From Ramlibacter cellulosilyticus (lineage in GTDB: Bacteria; Pseudomonadota; Gammaproteobacteria; Burkholderiales; Burkholderiaceae_C): a DNA stretch of 64,000 bases. The translations under genes were made by a program, and so were the position numbers. The DNA lies in the NCBI RefSeq assembly GCF_014297465.1, contig NZ_JACORT010000004.1, positions 1 through 64,000 of the forward strand, read 5' to 3'. The notes beneath the pieces were generated by a model that made no database searches, was not told the DNA's origin, and was given only the letters and a program-made list of their open reading frames with translations. Position 1 is the stretch's first letter; the number at the start of each line of letters is the position of its first letter. This document shows, piece by piece, positions 1 through 8,810 of the stretch.

Positions 1-2160
1 ATACACCTTGCCGGCCCGGTCCGCATCGGCGAAGTCGTCGGCCACCCGCACGCGCTGGCCGAAGGTGACGTCCACCACGCCGGAGTTGCTCGTGTACTGG
101 TAGTCGTCCAGCAGCACGCCCGCGAGGTTGTTGATCAGCCCTGCGCCGGCGTCGTTCGTCGGCGCCACGGCCGACAGCAGGTTCGATTCCGCTGCGATGC
201 CAGCGGAATCCTCGGCATGCACCGACACGGATCCGGCCTGCACCGTGTTGCCCGGCCCCGCGGTGGTGAAGTCGATGTACGCCTCGGCCGTGCTGTTCAC
301 CATGTTGCTGGAGAGCACGAAGGCGGCGCTCATCCCACCGGCACCCAGGAACGCGCTCGGCGCGGACGTCGCCTCGTTGCCGACCCTGGCGCTCACCTGC
401 GCCGAGGACGCGGCCGTGAGCTCCAGCGCGCCGTCCACGTCGAACGTCGTGTCCAGCGCATGAGCCGTCACGCTGGCCGGTTGCGACGCGGCCAGCGCAT
501 TCGCGATCAGCGGATCGCCCACCAGGGCGTCCACCGAGCTGAAGAGGACCCCCGAGGGCTGCCAGCCGATGGTGTTGAAGGCCAGCAGCACGCCCACCGC
601 GTTCGCGCCGGACGTGGCGGCGCTCAGGGTCGTCGCCTGGATGTCGGAGGTGTTGGCAGCGGTGATGCTCGCGTCGCCGCCGGTGACCGTGACCTCGCTG
701 TCCGCCACGTGCGCATCGGCGGCGCTCAGGATCATGTTGCTGGCAATGGTGCCGTTCACGGCGAGCGAGGTGCCCTGCCCCGTGAACGTGCTGCCGCCGG
801 AGGACGACGTGCTGTTGTCCGCCTTCGCGCGGATGACCGCGTTCTCCACGGCTTCGACCGAGAGCGATGCCGCCTCGACGATTGCATTCTCGATGCGCGC
901 CCGGACCGAGGCCCGCACGTCGTTGAGCACCACCATGCCGCCGAGGGCGACCGAGCCGGACTGCGTGAAGTTGATGCCCTGCGGGATGTACTGCGTCTCC
1001 GGCACTTCCTTCCAGAAGCCCTGGTCGCTGTAGTCCTGCACGCCGAGGTCCAGGCCGGCGCCGGAGGCGGCCGTGCCCATGTACTCGTAGACGCTGCCGG
1101 ACGTGCCGGCGATCTTGCGCCACAGCGCGGTGTCGCCGTAATCCTGCACGCCGAGGTCGCGCGTGCCGGCTCCGCCGACGTAGCGGTAGCTCGCCCCGGC
1201 CTCGCCGCCGATCTTCACCCACGGGCCGGTGGAGTAGTCCTGCGCAGAGAGGTCGCGCACGCCGCCCGCGCCGGTGTACACGTACACCGCGCCAGCCTCG
1301 CCGCCGTTGGCGTAGCCGTCCAGCACCTGCACCTTGTCCCCCGCGACCAGCGCGCGGTTCCCGTACTCGCTGTCGTAGTCGGCATCCAGGTAGTCGCCGG
1401 CCACGCCCACGATCGTCCCGGTACCCACCGACTGCAAGCCGTGGTCCGAGCTGCGCGTGGGCACGGCGTAGCCGTCGGCCACGTACACGGTGTCGCCGAA
1501 GGCCACGTCCTGCACGCCGTCGGTGCTCGCATGGTCCGAGTCCAGCAGCAGTCCCGCGAGCTGGTCGGCCGTGCGCAGGCCGCCGTCGTTGGTGGTGATG
1601 GAACTCGCGACGAACTTGCTGTTGGAATAGATGCCGGCGTCGTCCGAGGCCTGCACGGCGAGGGCGCCGCCAGCCGTGAGGTCCACGTCCTGCGCGTAGG
1701 CCTCGGCGCCGCTGGCCACCTTGTTGCTGGCCAGCACGCCGCCGCCCGCACCGCCGAAGGTGCCGAAAAGCGAGGACGCGGTGCTCTGGGCCGCGTTGCT
1801 CACCGTGGCGTTGACCTGCGCGGCGTTCTGCGCCCGCACGGTCAATGCGCCGGCAGCCAGCACCGTCGTTCCCTGCAGGAAGGCGCGCGCCTCCATGGGC
1901 GTGGCGACGCCGAAGGGCACGAGGTTCTCGATCCAGTCCTTGGCGGGGTCGCCGAGCAGGTCTTCCACCGTGGCCGCGAGCACGTCGTACATGCTCCAGC
2001 CGACTGCGTTGTAGGCGGCAGCGGAGCCGAAGGCGAGCGCGGGCGTGGGGACGGGAACGGCCAGCGAGGCGGCCGTCGCGTCGGCCACCACGCGCGAATC
2101 GATGCTGGCGGCGTTGACCGCCGTGACCGACACGCTGCCTGCACCGGTGGTGCCCAGCGA
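1..2160 (-). repeat. Tandem ~478-residue protein repeat inside the giant gene
   Basis: Two consecutive modules align at an exact offset of 1434 bases (478 codons). VEDLLGDP, with its Val codon near 1967, matches VDALVGDP near 533. LAGLLLDSD near 1550 matches LAGVLLDDY near 115. FGDTVYVADGY near 1490 matches FGQRVRVADDF near 55. The second module continues to the window edge, so more copies may follow. Similarity is at protein level with clear divergence, indicating old duplications. Confidence 0.7.
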
Positions 2161-5064
2161 CGAGTCCTCGACGGAGGCGATCACCGAGCCGTTCACGACG
2201 TTGATCGCCGACACGTTCGCCGCGCCGAACACCGGGCTCGTCGCACTGAGCGTCGACAGCGCCGTGACCGAGGTCGTGTTGTCGGCGCTGAGGACGATGC
2301 TGCCGCCGTCGGAGGCCAGCGTCGAGGCGGTCGCCGTCGCGGCCACGTCCTTGCGGACGTCGTTGTAGCTGCTGCGGTCGCCCTCGCCCAGCGAGCGGGC
2401 GACGTAGCTGGAAGCATCCTCGGCCTCCACCGTGATGCCGCCCGCGTCGGCGGTGACCGTGCTGTCGTCGATCGCGGCACGCACCTCGCCGCGCGCGGTC
2501 GTGCCGTTCTCCTCGGCTTCGCTGGCATACGCCGAGGTATTGACGGCGCGGACCTCCAGTCCCGTCACGTCGAGGTCGGCGTTGGTCACCGAGGCCGCGA
2601 CATCGTCGCGGACGAAGGTGGTCGCGCGGAACTCCAGCAGGCCCGAGGCTACGCGGGTGGCGATCGAGCCGCTGTTCGCCGCACCGACCTTCACGATTCC
2701 GCCCTGCACGTCTGCGCGTTGCAAAGCGTCGCCGATGGAGGCCGTGGTGTCGCGGTCCAGGCCGAGGAGGCCTTCCACGTAGTCGTCCGCCGAGAGGCCG
2801 GCAAGCGATGCCGTCGTGACGTCCAGCGTGATGGAGACCTCGTCGTGCGCCTGCACGAGCAGGCTGGCGGATTCGGAGCCGGAAATGGGCTCCGTTCCCG
2901 TCACCACGTGCGCGCCGCCGTCGATGCTGGCGAGCGTCACGACCACCAGCGGGGTGGAGATCGTCTCCACGTCGGCGCTGCCGGCCAGGGACGCGTCGAG
3001 GAAGTCCGCGTACGACAGGTCCTCGCCCACCAGGTTCGTGCTCTCCTCGCCGAACGTCTCGCCGCGCAGCAGCTGCGCCATCAGCGTCTTGGAGTAGCTG
3101 TGGTTGGCGGCAAGGTGCCCCGCCCCCGGCTGCGTCGGCGAGTCGGGGTTGACGTACAGGTCCAGGTGGCCGGCGGGGCCGTCGAAGCCCAGCGTGGTCG
3201 TGGTGTGCAGCACGACGACGCGGTCGGCGTCGCCCATGTCGAGCCGGTGGTCCAGCGCCTTCGCGGGGATGCCGAGGGTCTCCTCGAAATTCGGGCCGGC
3301 CGGGTCCAGCGCATAGATGCGCGCCAGCGCGTTGCCGGTGAGGTCCTGGTAGCGGCCGCCCGCGACCCCGCTCACCTGCCCGCCGAGGCTGTGCCCGATC
3401 AGGGTGACGTCCTGGGGGTCGAAGGGACGCGTCGCCAGGAAGTTGGCCAGCAGGCCGCCAACGGCGTAGGTGTCGTCCGCGGCCTCCGGATAGATGGGGT
3501 TCTTCGCCCACTCGCCCCAGTCGACGAAGACGACATTGGCTTCCGGATCGACTTCCTGCGCGGCATTGATCAGGTCGTAGTAGCTGGTGTCCAGGTCGCC
3601 CATCCAGCCGTGGACGACCACGTAGGTCGCCTTGGAATAGTCCAGCGTGTCCTTGCCCCACAGGTAGAACTTCGCCGGGCCGTCCTGCGTCAGCAGCGTG
3701 ACCTCGGGGCGGGACGAATCCTTGGTGGGGGAACCGACGCCGCTCGTGCCGCCGGGTGCATCCGTCACGGTGACGGTGACGTTCGTCTGCGAGAGCGAAG
3801 ACACCGTGAGCGTGCCAGCCGTCACGTGCGCGGTGCCGGCGATGCGCGCCACCGCCTCGGTGCTGGACTCCACCTGCAGGTTGCTGCCGGAGGCCGCCAG
3901 CGTGACCGTGTTGTCGACGACCGCCTCGAGCACCAGCGCGCCGCCCACTTCCATCTCGCCTTCGACCAGCACCTGGGCACCGAATTCGATCGCGTCCGGG
4001 CTGGCGCTGCCGATGGTTTCCGCGGACGCTTCTGCCCGCAAGCTCACGTTGCCGCTGGTGGCCACGCGCGATGTGGTGGGAACGTGGATGGATTCCACCC
4101 GCACGGTGAGATCCGTGCCGCCCAGTTCCAGCGTGCCGAGCGTGATCCCGTCGGCGCCGTCGCCGCCCTCGATGGTCAGCGAACTCGCCGGCAACAGGAA
4201 GTCGATGCTTTCAAAGGTGGACCCGGAGAGCACCAGGCGTCCGGCGCCACCCGCCGCCAGCAGCGCATCGGGATCGTCGCCTGCGGTCAGCTCGAAGATG
4301 CGCTGCGCCGCCGTCGTGTTGTCGACGATGGGCTCCAGGCCGGTGTAACGCAGCACGTCGCCGCCGCGCTGGATCTCGCCCGCAAGCGGGCCCCACGCGC
4401 TGTAACGGACCGTGCCGAAGCTGCCGCCGTCCAGCGTCAGCGTGTCGTGGCCGCCCTCGCCGCCGCTGATGGTGCCGGCGATGCTGCCGGCCGCCGAGAC
4501 CACGAAGTGGTCCTGGTTGCCGTCCGCGCCCTGCAGGTTCTCGATTTCGCCGAAGCCCGCCGTGCCCACCAGGCCGGCGCCTGCGGCGTTCACCGTCCAG
4601 GTCGCGTCGCCGTTGTCCCACTCCAGGGCGTCGGTGCCGCCGCCGCCCAGCAGGTCGACCCCTGCGGTCACGTCGACGAAGCGGAAGCTGTCGTCCCCTT
4701 CCCCGCCCCGGACCACGATGGTCGAAAGGCCTGCGCTGTCATCGCCCCACCGGTTGGTGACGCCGCCCACCGTGAGGTCCACGATGACGCCGCCGCCCGC
4801 GGAGGTGCCGACCTGCGTCACCACCAGGGTGTCGGCCCCGTCGGTGAGGCTCGCGGTGAGGATGCCGTCCTGCGCCGCGACGAGGGGGTCGCCGGACATC
4901 AGCAGGCGCTGTTCGAGCATCTCGAACAGCACCTTGCGGCGGAAGGGGGGCCGCGCGCGCGCGGCGTGTGTGCGCTGCTTGCGCGCGTGGAAGATGCGGG
5001 AGAGGGACAGCGCCCGCGCGCCGACCTGGCGCAGGGCACCCGTGAGGGACCACGACCGACGCAT
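1..5064 (-). CDS. Giant LEPR-XLL domain protein with pancreatic-lipase-like domain (C-terminus outside window)
   Basis: Partial gene: 1688 codons are open to the window edge. The ATG at 5064 follows a strong GGAGG ribosome binding site. Residues about 40-55 contain the LEPR-XLL-type motif (LEQRLLMSGDPL), found near the N-terminus of very large exported repeat proteins. Residues about 500-670 form a pancreatic-lipase-superfamily domain: a VVHGW segment, the nucleophile elbow GHSLGGQ with Ser559, an LDPAGPNF segment with Asp587, and an ANHSYS segment with His655, giving a complete Ser-Asp-His triad. The rest is Ala/Ser/Thr/Asp-rich beta-repeat sequence with almost no Cys. I infer a surface-bound or secreted adhesin-like protein with possible lipase or esterase activity. 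The export route cannot be seen because the C-terminus is missing. Opposite-strand open frames here are shadows caused by GC-rich codon use. Confidence 0.85.
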   Translation of the reverse strand, partial: MRRSWSLTGALRQVGARALSLSRIFHARKQRTHAARARPPFRRKVLFEMLEQRLLMSGDPLVAAQDGILTASLTDGADTLVVTQVGTSAGGGVIVDLTVGGVTNRWGDDSAGLSTIVVRGGEGDDSFRFVDVTAGVDLLGGGGTDALEWDNGDATWTVNAAGAGLVGTAGFGEIENLQGADGNQDHFVVSAAGSIAGTISGGEGGHDTLTLDGGSFGTVRYSAWGPLAGEIQRGGDVLRYTGLEPIVDNTTAAQRIFELTAGDDPDALLAAGGAGRLVLSGSTFESIDFLLPASSLTIEGGDGADGITLGTLELGGTDLTVRVESIHVPTTSRVATSGNVSLRAEASAETIGSASPDAIEFGAQVLVEGEMEVGGALVLEAVVDNTVTLAASGSNLQVESSTEAVARIAGTAHVTAGTLTVSSLSQTNVTVTVTDAPGGTSGVGSPTKDSSRPEVTLLTQDGPAKFYLWGKDTLDYSKATYVVVHGWMGDLDTSYYDLINAAQEVDPEANVVFVDWGEWAKNPIYPEAADDTYAVGGLLANFLATRPFDPQDVTLIGHSLGGQVSGVAGGRYQDLTGNALARIYALDPAGPNFEETLGIPAKALDHRLDMGDADRVVVLHTTTTLGFDGPAGHLDLYVNPDSPTQPGAGHLAANHSYSKTLMAQLLRGETFGEESTNLVGEDLSYADFLDASLAGSADVETISTPLVVVTLASIDGGAHVVTGTEPISGSESASLLVQAHDEVSITLDVTTASLAGLSADDYVEGLLGLDRDTTASIGDALQRADVQGGIVKVGAANSGSIATRVASGLLEFRATTFVRDDVAASVTNADLDVTGLEVRAVNTSAYASEAEENGTTARGEVRAAIDDSTVTADAGGITVEAEDASSYVARSLGEGDRSSYNDVRKDVAATATASTLASDGGSIVLSADNTTSVTALSTLSATSPVFGAANVSAINVVNGSVIASVEDSSLGTTGAGSVSVTAVNAASIDSRVVADATAASLAVPVPTPALAFGSAAAYNAVGWSMYDVLAATVEDLLGDPAKDWIENLVPFGVATPMEARAFLQGTTVLAAGALTVRAQNAAQVNATVSNAAQSTASSLFGTFGGAGGGVLASNKVASGAEAYAQDVDLTAGGALAVQASDDAGIYSNSKFVASSITTNDGGLRTADQLAGLLLDSDHASTDGVQDVAFGDTVYVADGYAVPTRSSDHGLQSVGTGTIVGVAGDYLDADYDSEYGNRALVAGDKVQVLDGYANGGEAGAVYVYTGAGGVRDLSAQDYSTGPWVKIGGEAGASYRYVGGAGTRDLGVQDYGDTALWRKIAGTSGSVYEYMGTAASGAGLDLGVQDYSDQGFWKEVPETQYIPQGINFTQSGSVALGGMVVLNDVRASVRARIENAIVEAASLSVEAVENAVIRAKADNSTSSSGGSTFTGQGTSLAVNGTIASNMILSAADAHVADSEVTVTGGDASITAANTSDIQATTLSAATSGANAVGVLLAFNTIGWQPSGVLFSSVDALVGDPLIANALAASQPASVTAHALDTTFDVDGALELTAASSAQVSARVGNEATSAPSAFLGAGGMSAAFVLSSNMVNSTAEAYIDFTTAGPGNTVQAGSVSVHAEDSAGIAAESNLLSAVAPTNDAGAGLINNLAGVLLDDYQYTSNSGVVDVTFGQRVRVADDFADADRAGKVY
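1000..1310 (-). repeat. Short 32-36 residue repeats of the RDLGVQDY type
   Basis: Within the first long module, three copies of an RDLxxQDY unit followed by a W-containing segment recur. The core TCCTGC positions are near 1033, 1141 and 1237, so the spacing is 108 and then 96 bases. The intervening text resembles YxYxGxxG. They look like small beta-hairpin repeats inserted in the module. Confidence 0.65.
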
Positions 5065-5349
5065 ACGGAACCTCCGTGCACGGATCGCCCGTCACGGACC
5101 GCGCGGCGCGGCTCACGTGGAGTGGCAGCGCCGGCGGGAAACCCGGCGGGCTTGTTGTTCGTGTAGGCACGGGCTCCCGGGCTCCGGCTGCTGCCGGTAT
5201 CTCCCGCGTGCGAGCCGCGATCCTATCCTCACGCTTGTCTCAGTTCAATGACAGTTTCAACGTCTGGTTGCAACCGGGCGCGCGCTGCTCTTCGCTGGTG
5301 CGTCGGCGGCCCGGCGGACGGACCGGGGGAGCGCGCCGATAATCGCGGC

Positions 5350-7332
5350 GTGACTTCAACTTCTCCAAGCGAAGGCGCCGTGCTGTGGGCCCCTTCGGCT
5401 GATCGGGTCGCCGCCTCGCGGCTGGCGGATTACCAGCGTTGGTTGCAGGCCCATCGCGGGCTGGAACTTTCGGCTTACGAAAAATACTGGCAGTGGTCCG
5501 TCGACGAACTCGACACGTTCTGGCGCACCGTCTGGGACTTCTTCGACGTGCAGGCGGACGGTTCGCCGGAGCCGGTTCTGGGCACGCGGCAGATGCCGGG
5601 CGCGAAGTGGTTCCCGAACGCGCGCCTGAACTACGCCGAGCACGTCTTCCGCAATGCCACGGGAGACCGGCCGGCGATCGTCGCCCGTGACGAAACCGGG
5701 GTCCGCGAGGTGTCGTGGCGCACGCTGGAGGACCAGGTGGGCGCACTGGCCGCGACGCTGCGCTCGCTCGGCATCCAGGCCGGCGACCGCGTCGCTGCCT
5801 ACCTTCCCAACCATCCGGAGACCGTCGTCGCCTTCCTGGCCTGCGCCAGCATCGGCGCGATCTGGTCCAGCTGCGCGACGGACATGGGCCCGTCGGTCGT
5901 GCTGGACCGCCTGAAGCAGATCGAGCCGAGACTGCTGCTCGCCTCCGACAGCTACCGGTACAACGGCAAGACCCACGACCGGGAAGCCGTGGTGACCGAG
6001 CTGCTGCGCGAGCTGCCCGGCGTGCAGCACGTGGTGCACGTGCCGGGGCCGCTGGCCGCCAGCCGCCCCGTGACCTGGCGCGACCGCCTGCCGTGGCAGG
6101 ATGCGATCGCCAGGCCCGCCGCGCTGCGCTGCGAGCGCCTGCCGTTCGACCATCCGCTGTGGATCGTCTACTCCTCCGGCACCACCGGCCTGCCCAAGGC
6201 GATGGTCCACGGGCACGGCGGCATCGTGCTCACGCACCTCAAGACGATGGCCTTCCAGCACGACGTGCGTCCCGGCGACCGCATGATGTTCCTGGGCAGC
6301 ACCGGCTGGATCGTGTGGAACCTGCAGGTGGGCGCGCTGCTCGTGGGCGCCACGGTCGTCCTGTACGACGGCAACCCGGCCTGGCCCGATACGCAGGCGC
6401 TCTGGCGCTTCGTCGACCAGCAAGGCGTCACCCTCCTCGGTTGCGGCGCGGCGTACCTGATCAACTGCATGAAGGAAGGCCTGCGGCCGCGGGAGTTCGC
6501 GCGCTTCGACCAGCTGCGCGCCATCAACTCCACCGGCTCGCCGCTGCCCATCGAGGCCTATCTCTGGGTGTACGACGCCGTGAAGCCGGACCTGTGGCTC
6601 GCCTCCATCAGCGGCGGCACGGACATCGCCTCGGGCTTCGTCGCCTGCGCGCCTTCGCTGCCGGTGACGGCCGGCGAGATCCAGTGCCGCGAACTCGGCG
6701 TGGCGGCGTACGCCTTCAACGAGGCGGGCCAGCCGGTGGTCGACGAAGTCGGCGAGCTGGTCGTGACGCAGCCGATGCCTTCCATGCCCCTCTTCTTCTG
6801 GAACGACCCGGAAGGCCGGCGCTACCGGGAGAGCTACTTCGAAACCTTCCCGGGCGTCTGGCGCCACGGCGACTGGATCCGCTTCACCGAGCGGGGCACG
6901 GCGGTGATCTACGGCCGCTCCGACAGCACGATCAACCGCTTCGGCATCCGCATGGGCACGGCGGAGATCTACCGCGTGGTGGAGGAGCTGCCCGAAGTCC
7001 GCGACAGCCTGGTGGTGGATCTCGAGTACCTGGGACGCCCGTCCTTCCTCGCGCTCTTCGTGGTGCTGCAGCCGGGGCATGCCCTGGACGACGCGCTGAA
7101 GAAGAAGATCTTCGACCGCATCCGCACCAAGGCCTCGGCTCGCCACGTGCCGGACGAGGCGTACGCGATCGCCGAAGTCCCGCGCACGCTCACCGGCAAG
7201 AAGATGGAAGTGCCCGTGCGCAAGCTGCTGCTGGGCGCCGCCCCCGACAAGGTGGCGAGCCCCGACGCGATGGCCAACCCCGCGAGCCTGGCGTTCTTCG
7301 TGGACCTGGCGCGCGAGCTGAATCCTTCCTGA
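5350..7332 (+). CDS. aacS: Acetoacetyl-CoA synthetase
   Basis: An ANL-superfamily acyl-CoA ligase that activates acetoacetate with ATP and CoA to acetoacetyl-CoA, linking ketone-body or PHB breakdown to central metabolism in the cytoplasm. The adenylate motif IVYSSGTTGLPK begins near residue 272. The C-terminal catalytic lysine region TLTGKK is near residues 614-618. The N-terminal ACS domain with WxxSVDELDTFW is typical of the family. The GTG at 5350 gives 660 residues, the usual family length; an in-frame ATG at 5248 would add 34 poorly conserved residues. The stop overlaps the next gene (TGATG), so the two are probably co-translated. Substrate assignment rests on overall similarity to acetoacetyl-CoA rather than acetyl-CoA synthetases. 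Confidence 0.88.
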   Translation: MTSTSPSEGAVLWAPSADRVAASRLADYQRWLQAHRGLELSAYEKYWQWSVDELDTFWRTVWDFFDVQADGSPEPVLGTRQMPGAKWFPNARLNYAEHVFRNATGDRPAIVARDETGVREVSWRTLEDQVGALAATLRSLGIQAGDRVAAYLPNHPETVVAFLACASIGAIWSSCATDMGPSVVLDRLKQIEPRLLLASDSYRYNGKTHDREAVVTELLRELPGVQHVVHVPGPLAASRPVTWRDRLPWQDAIARPAALRCERLPFDHPLWIVYSSGTTGLPKAMVHGHGGIVLTHLKTMAFQHDVRPGDRMMFLGSTGWIVWNLQVGALLVGATVVLYDGNPAWPDTQALWRFVDQQGVTLLGCGAAYLINCMKEGLRPREFARFDQLRAINSTGSPLPIEAYLWVYDAVKPDLWLASISGGTDIASGFVACAPSLPVTAGEIQCRELGVAAYAFNEAGQPVVDEVGELVVTQPMPSMPLFFWNDPEGRRYRESYFETFPGVWRHGDWIRFTERGTAVIYGRSDSTINRFGIRMGTAEIYRVVEELPEVRDSLVVDLEYLGRPSFLALFVVLQPGHALDDALKKKIFDRIRTKASARHVPDEAYAIAEVPRTLTGKKMEVPVRKLLLGAAPDKVASPDAMANPASLAFFVDLARELNPS

Positions 7333-8372
7333 TGCAGGTCGCGCAGATCCGCGAACGGCTGCGCGCCGCCGGCGCCGGCCCCGGCCACGCCTACCGCGTG
7401 CTGCGACTGTGGTCCAACGCCCTGCCCCAGTCCAGCGGCAAGCGGCGGCCGGAGCACTTCCTGCCGGCGACGCTGCTGGCCGCCCTGCCGGAGATCGAGG
7501 CCGACCTCGCCGCGCTCGCCCGCCTGCAGTCGGTGCACCCGGCGGAGGACGGGTCCGAGCGGCTGCTGGTGGAACTGGCCGACGGCCAGGCCGTGGAGAG
7601 CGTGCTGCTGCCGCGCGACGGCCTGTGCATCTCCTCGCAGGTCGGCTGCGCGGTGAAGTGCGTGTTCTGCATGACGGGCCGCGAGGGACTGGTCCGCCAG
7701 CTCGGGAGCGCCGAGATGGTCGCGCAGGTCGCGCTCGCGCGCACGCGGCGGCCGGTCAAGAAGGTCGTCTTCATGGGGATGGGCGAGCCGGCGCACAACC
7801 TGGACAACGTGGTGGAAGCGATCGAGCTCCTGGGCACCGCCGGCAACATCGGCCACAAGAACCTGGTGTTCTCCACGGTCGGCGACCCGCGCGTGTTCGA
7901 GCGGCTGCCGCAAGGCCCGGTCAAGCCTGCGCTGGCGCTGTCCCTGCACACCACGAAGAAGGACCTGCGCGAGCAGCTGCTGCCGCGGGCGCCGCGGATG
8001 TCTCCCGAGGAACTGGTGGAGGCCGGCGAACGCTACGCGCGCGCCACCGGCTATCCGATCCAGTACCAGTGGACGCTGCTCGAAGGCGTGAACGACGGGC
8101 CGGACGAGATCGAAGGCATCGTGGAGCTGCTCTCCGGGCGGTACGGGGTGCTGAACATGATCCCGTTCAACAAGGTCGACGGCCTCGATTTCCGGCGTCC
8201 TTCCTGGGAGCGCGCGGCGGAGATCGCGCGCACGCTGCACCGCCGCGGCATCCTGACCAAGCTGCGTCAGTCGGCGGCGCAGGACGTCGACGGCGGCTGC
8301 GGCCAGTTGCGCGCCCGCGCGGCCCAGCCGGTGCGCCTCCAGCCGCGCGCCTTGCTGCAGAAAGAGATTTAG
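7332..8372 (+). CDS. RlmN-like radical SAM RNA methyltransferase
   Basis: A 346-residue member of the RlmN/Cfr family, which methylates C2 (or C8) of an adenine in rRNA or tRNA. The radical SAM cluster motif CxxxCxxC is at Cys106, Cys110 and Cys113, preceded by the family signature SSQVGC. GMGEP follows, and the C-terminal second catalytic cysteine is Cys323 in DVDGGCGQL. It is slightly shorter than canonical RlmN (about 370-385) and sits away from the usual ndk/pilF/ispG context, so it is probably a second paralogue rather than the housekeeping RlmN. The start ATG overlaps the aacS stop. The gene's 3' end contains the -35 element of the next operon. Confidence 0.82.
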   Translation: MQVAQIRERLRAAGAGPGHAYRVLRLWSNALPQSSGKRRPEHFLPATLLAALPEIEADLAALARLQSVHPAEDGSERLLVELADGQAVESVLLPRDGLCISSQVGCAVKCVFCMTGREGLVRQLGSAEMVAQVALARTRRPVKKVVFMGMGEPAHNLDNVVEAIELLGTAGNIGHKNLVFSTVGDPRVFERLPQGPVKPALALSLHTTKKDLREQLLPRAPRMSPEELVEAGERYARATGYPIQYQWTLLEGVNDGPDEIEGIVELLSGRYGVLNMIPFNKVDGLDFRRPSWERAAEIARTLHRRGILTKLRQSAAQDVDGGCGQLRARAAQPVRLQPRALLQKEI

Positions 8373-8391
8373 TCTATTATTGCTGCAGCAA
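8352..8391 (+). promoter_or_regulatory. Sigma-70 promoter and palindromic operator of the Xre/RES operon
   Basis: TTGCTG (8352-8357), a 17-base spacer and TATTAT (8375-8380) form a near-ideal sigma-70 promoter. The perfect palindrome TTGCTGCAGCAA (8380-8391) begins on the last base of the -10 element. Its left half with centre, TTGCTGCAG, recurs at 8352-8360 over the -35. The two copies are 28 bases apart, as expected for autorepression by the antitoxin. An AAGGAGG ribosome binding site follows before the ATG at 8406. Confidence 0.75.
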
Positions 8392-8405
8392 GAAAGGAGG
8401 TCGCC

Positions 8406-8810
8406 ATGGCCGGGCTTCGCAAGCGCACCGCCGCGCCGCAGGACGCAGCGCCTTCGGCCGACGCCGCCTCCGCCGTGCTGACCAAGGCCACCTTGCGCGC
8501 CGCCGAACTCCTGGGCCTCAACAACGCCACCCTCGCGCGGGTCGTGGGCGTGAGCGAAGCGCACGTCTCCCGCATGGCCAAGGGCGAGCGCGTCCTCGAA
8601 GTCGGCACCAAGCCGGCCGAACTCGCGGCGCTCGTCGTGCGCGTGTACCGCTCCCTCGATGCGCTCGTGGGCAACAGCGAGCCGCAGCGCCGCGCCTGGA
8701 TGACCAGCTTCAACCGCGCGTTCAACGAGGCGCCGAAGGACGCGATCCAGCGGGCCGAAGGCCTCGCCCGCGTCGTGCACTACCTCGACGGCGCGCGGGC
8801 CATGGTCTGA
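8406..8810 (+). CDS. Xre/MbcA/ParS-type antitoxin
   Basis: This 134-residue protein has an N-terminal helix-turn-helix region (LGLNNATLARVVGVSEAHVS, about residues 36-58) and a C-terminal DUF2384/MbcA-ParS toxin-binding region (RSLDALVGN ... WMTSFNRAFNEAPKD). Such antitoxins neutralise RES-domain toxins and repress their own promoter; the palindrome over the promoter fits this. A strong AAGGAGG ribosome binding site precedes the ATG. The stop overlaps the start of the downstream RES gene (TGATG), which couples antitoxin and toxin synthesis. Confidence 0.85.
   Translation: MAGLRKRTAAPQDAAPSADAASAVLTKATLRAAELLGLNNATLARVVGVSEAHVSRMAKGERVLEVGTKPAELAALVVRVYRSLDALVGNSEPQRRAWMTSFNRAFNEAPKDAIQRAEGLARVVHYLDGARAMV

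Noticed and set aside
217..5166. A 1649-codon open frame on the plus strand
   Set aside because: Arg/His/Gly/Val-rich composition typical of the antisense of a GC-rich gene; the minus-strand frame has a strong SD, LEPR-XLL and lipase motifs.
5065..5349. Possible extra gene or RNA in the divergent gap before aacS
   Set aside because: Apart from the SD of the minus-strand giant gene, no promoter pair, conserved RNA fold or convincing coding sequence was seen.
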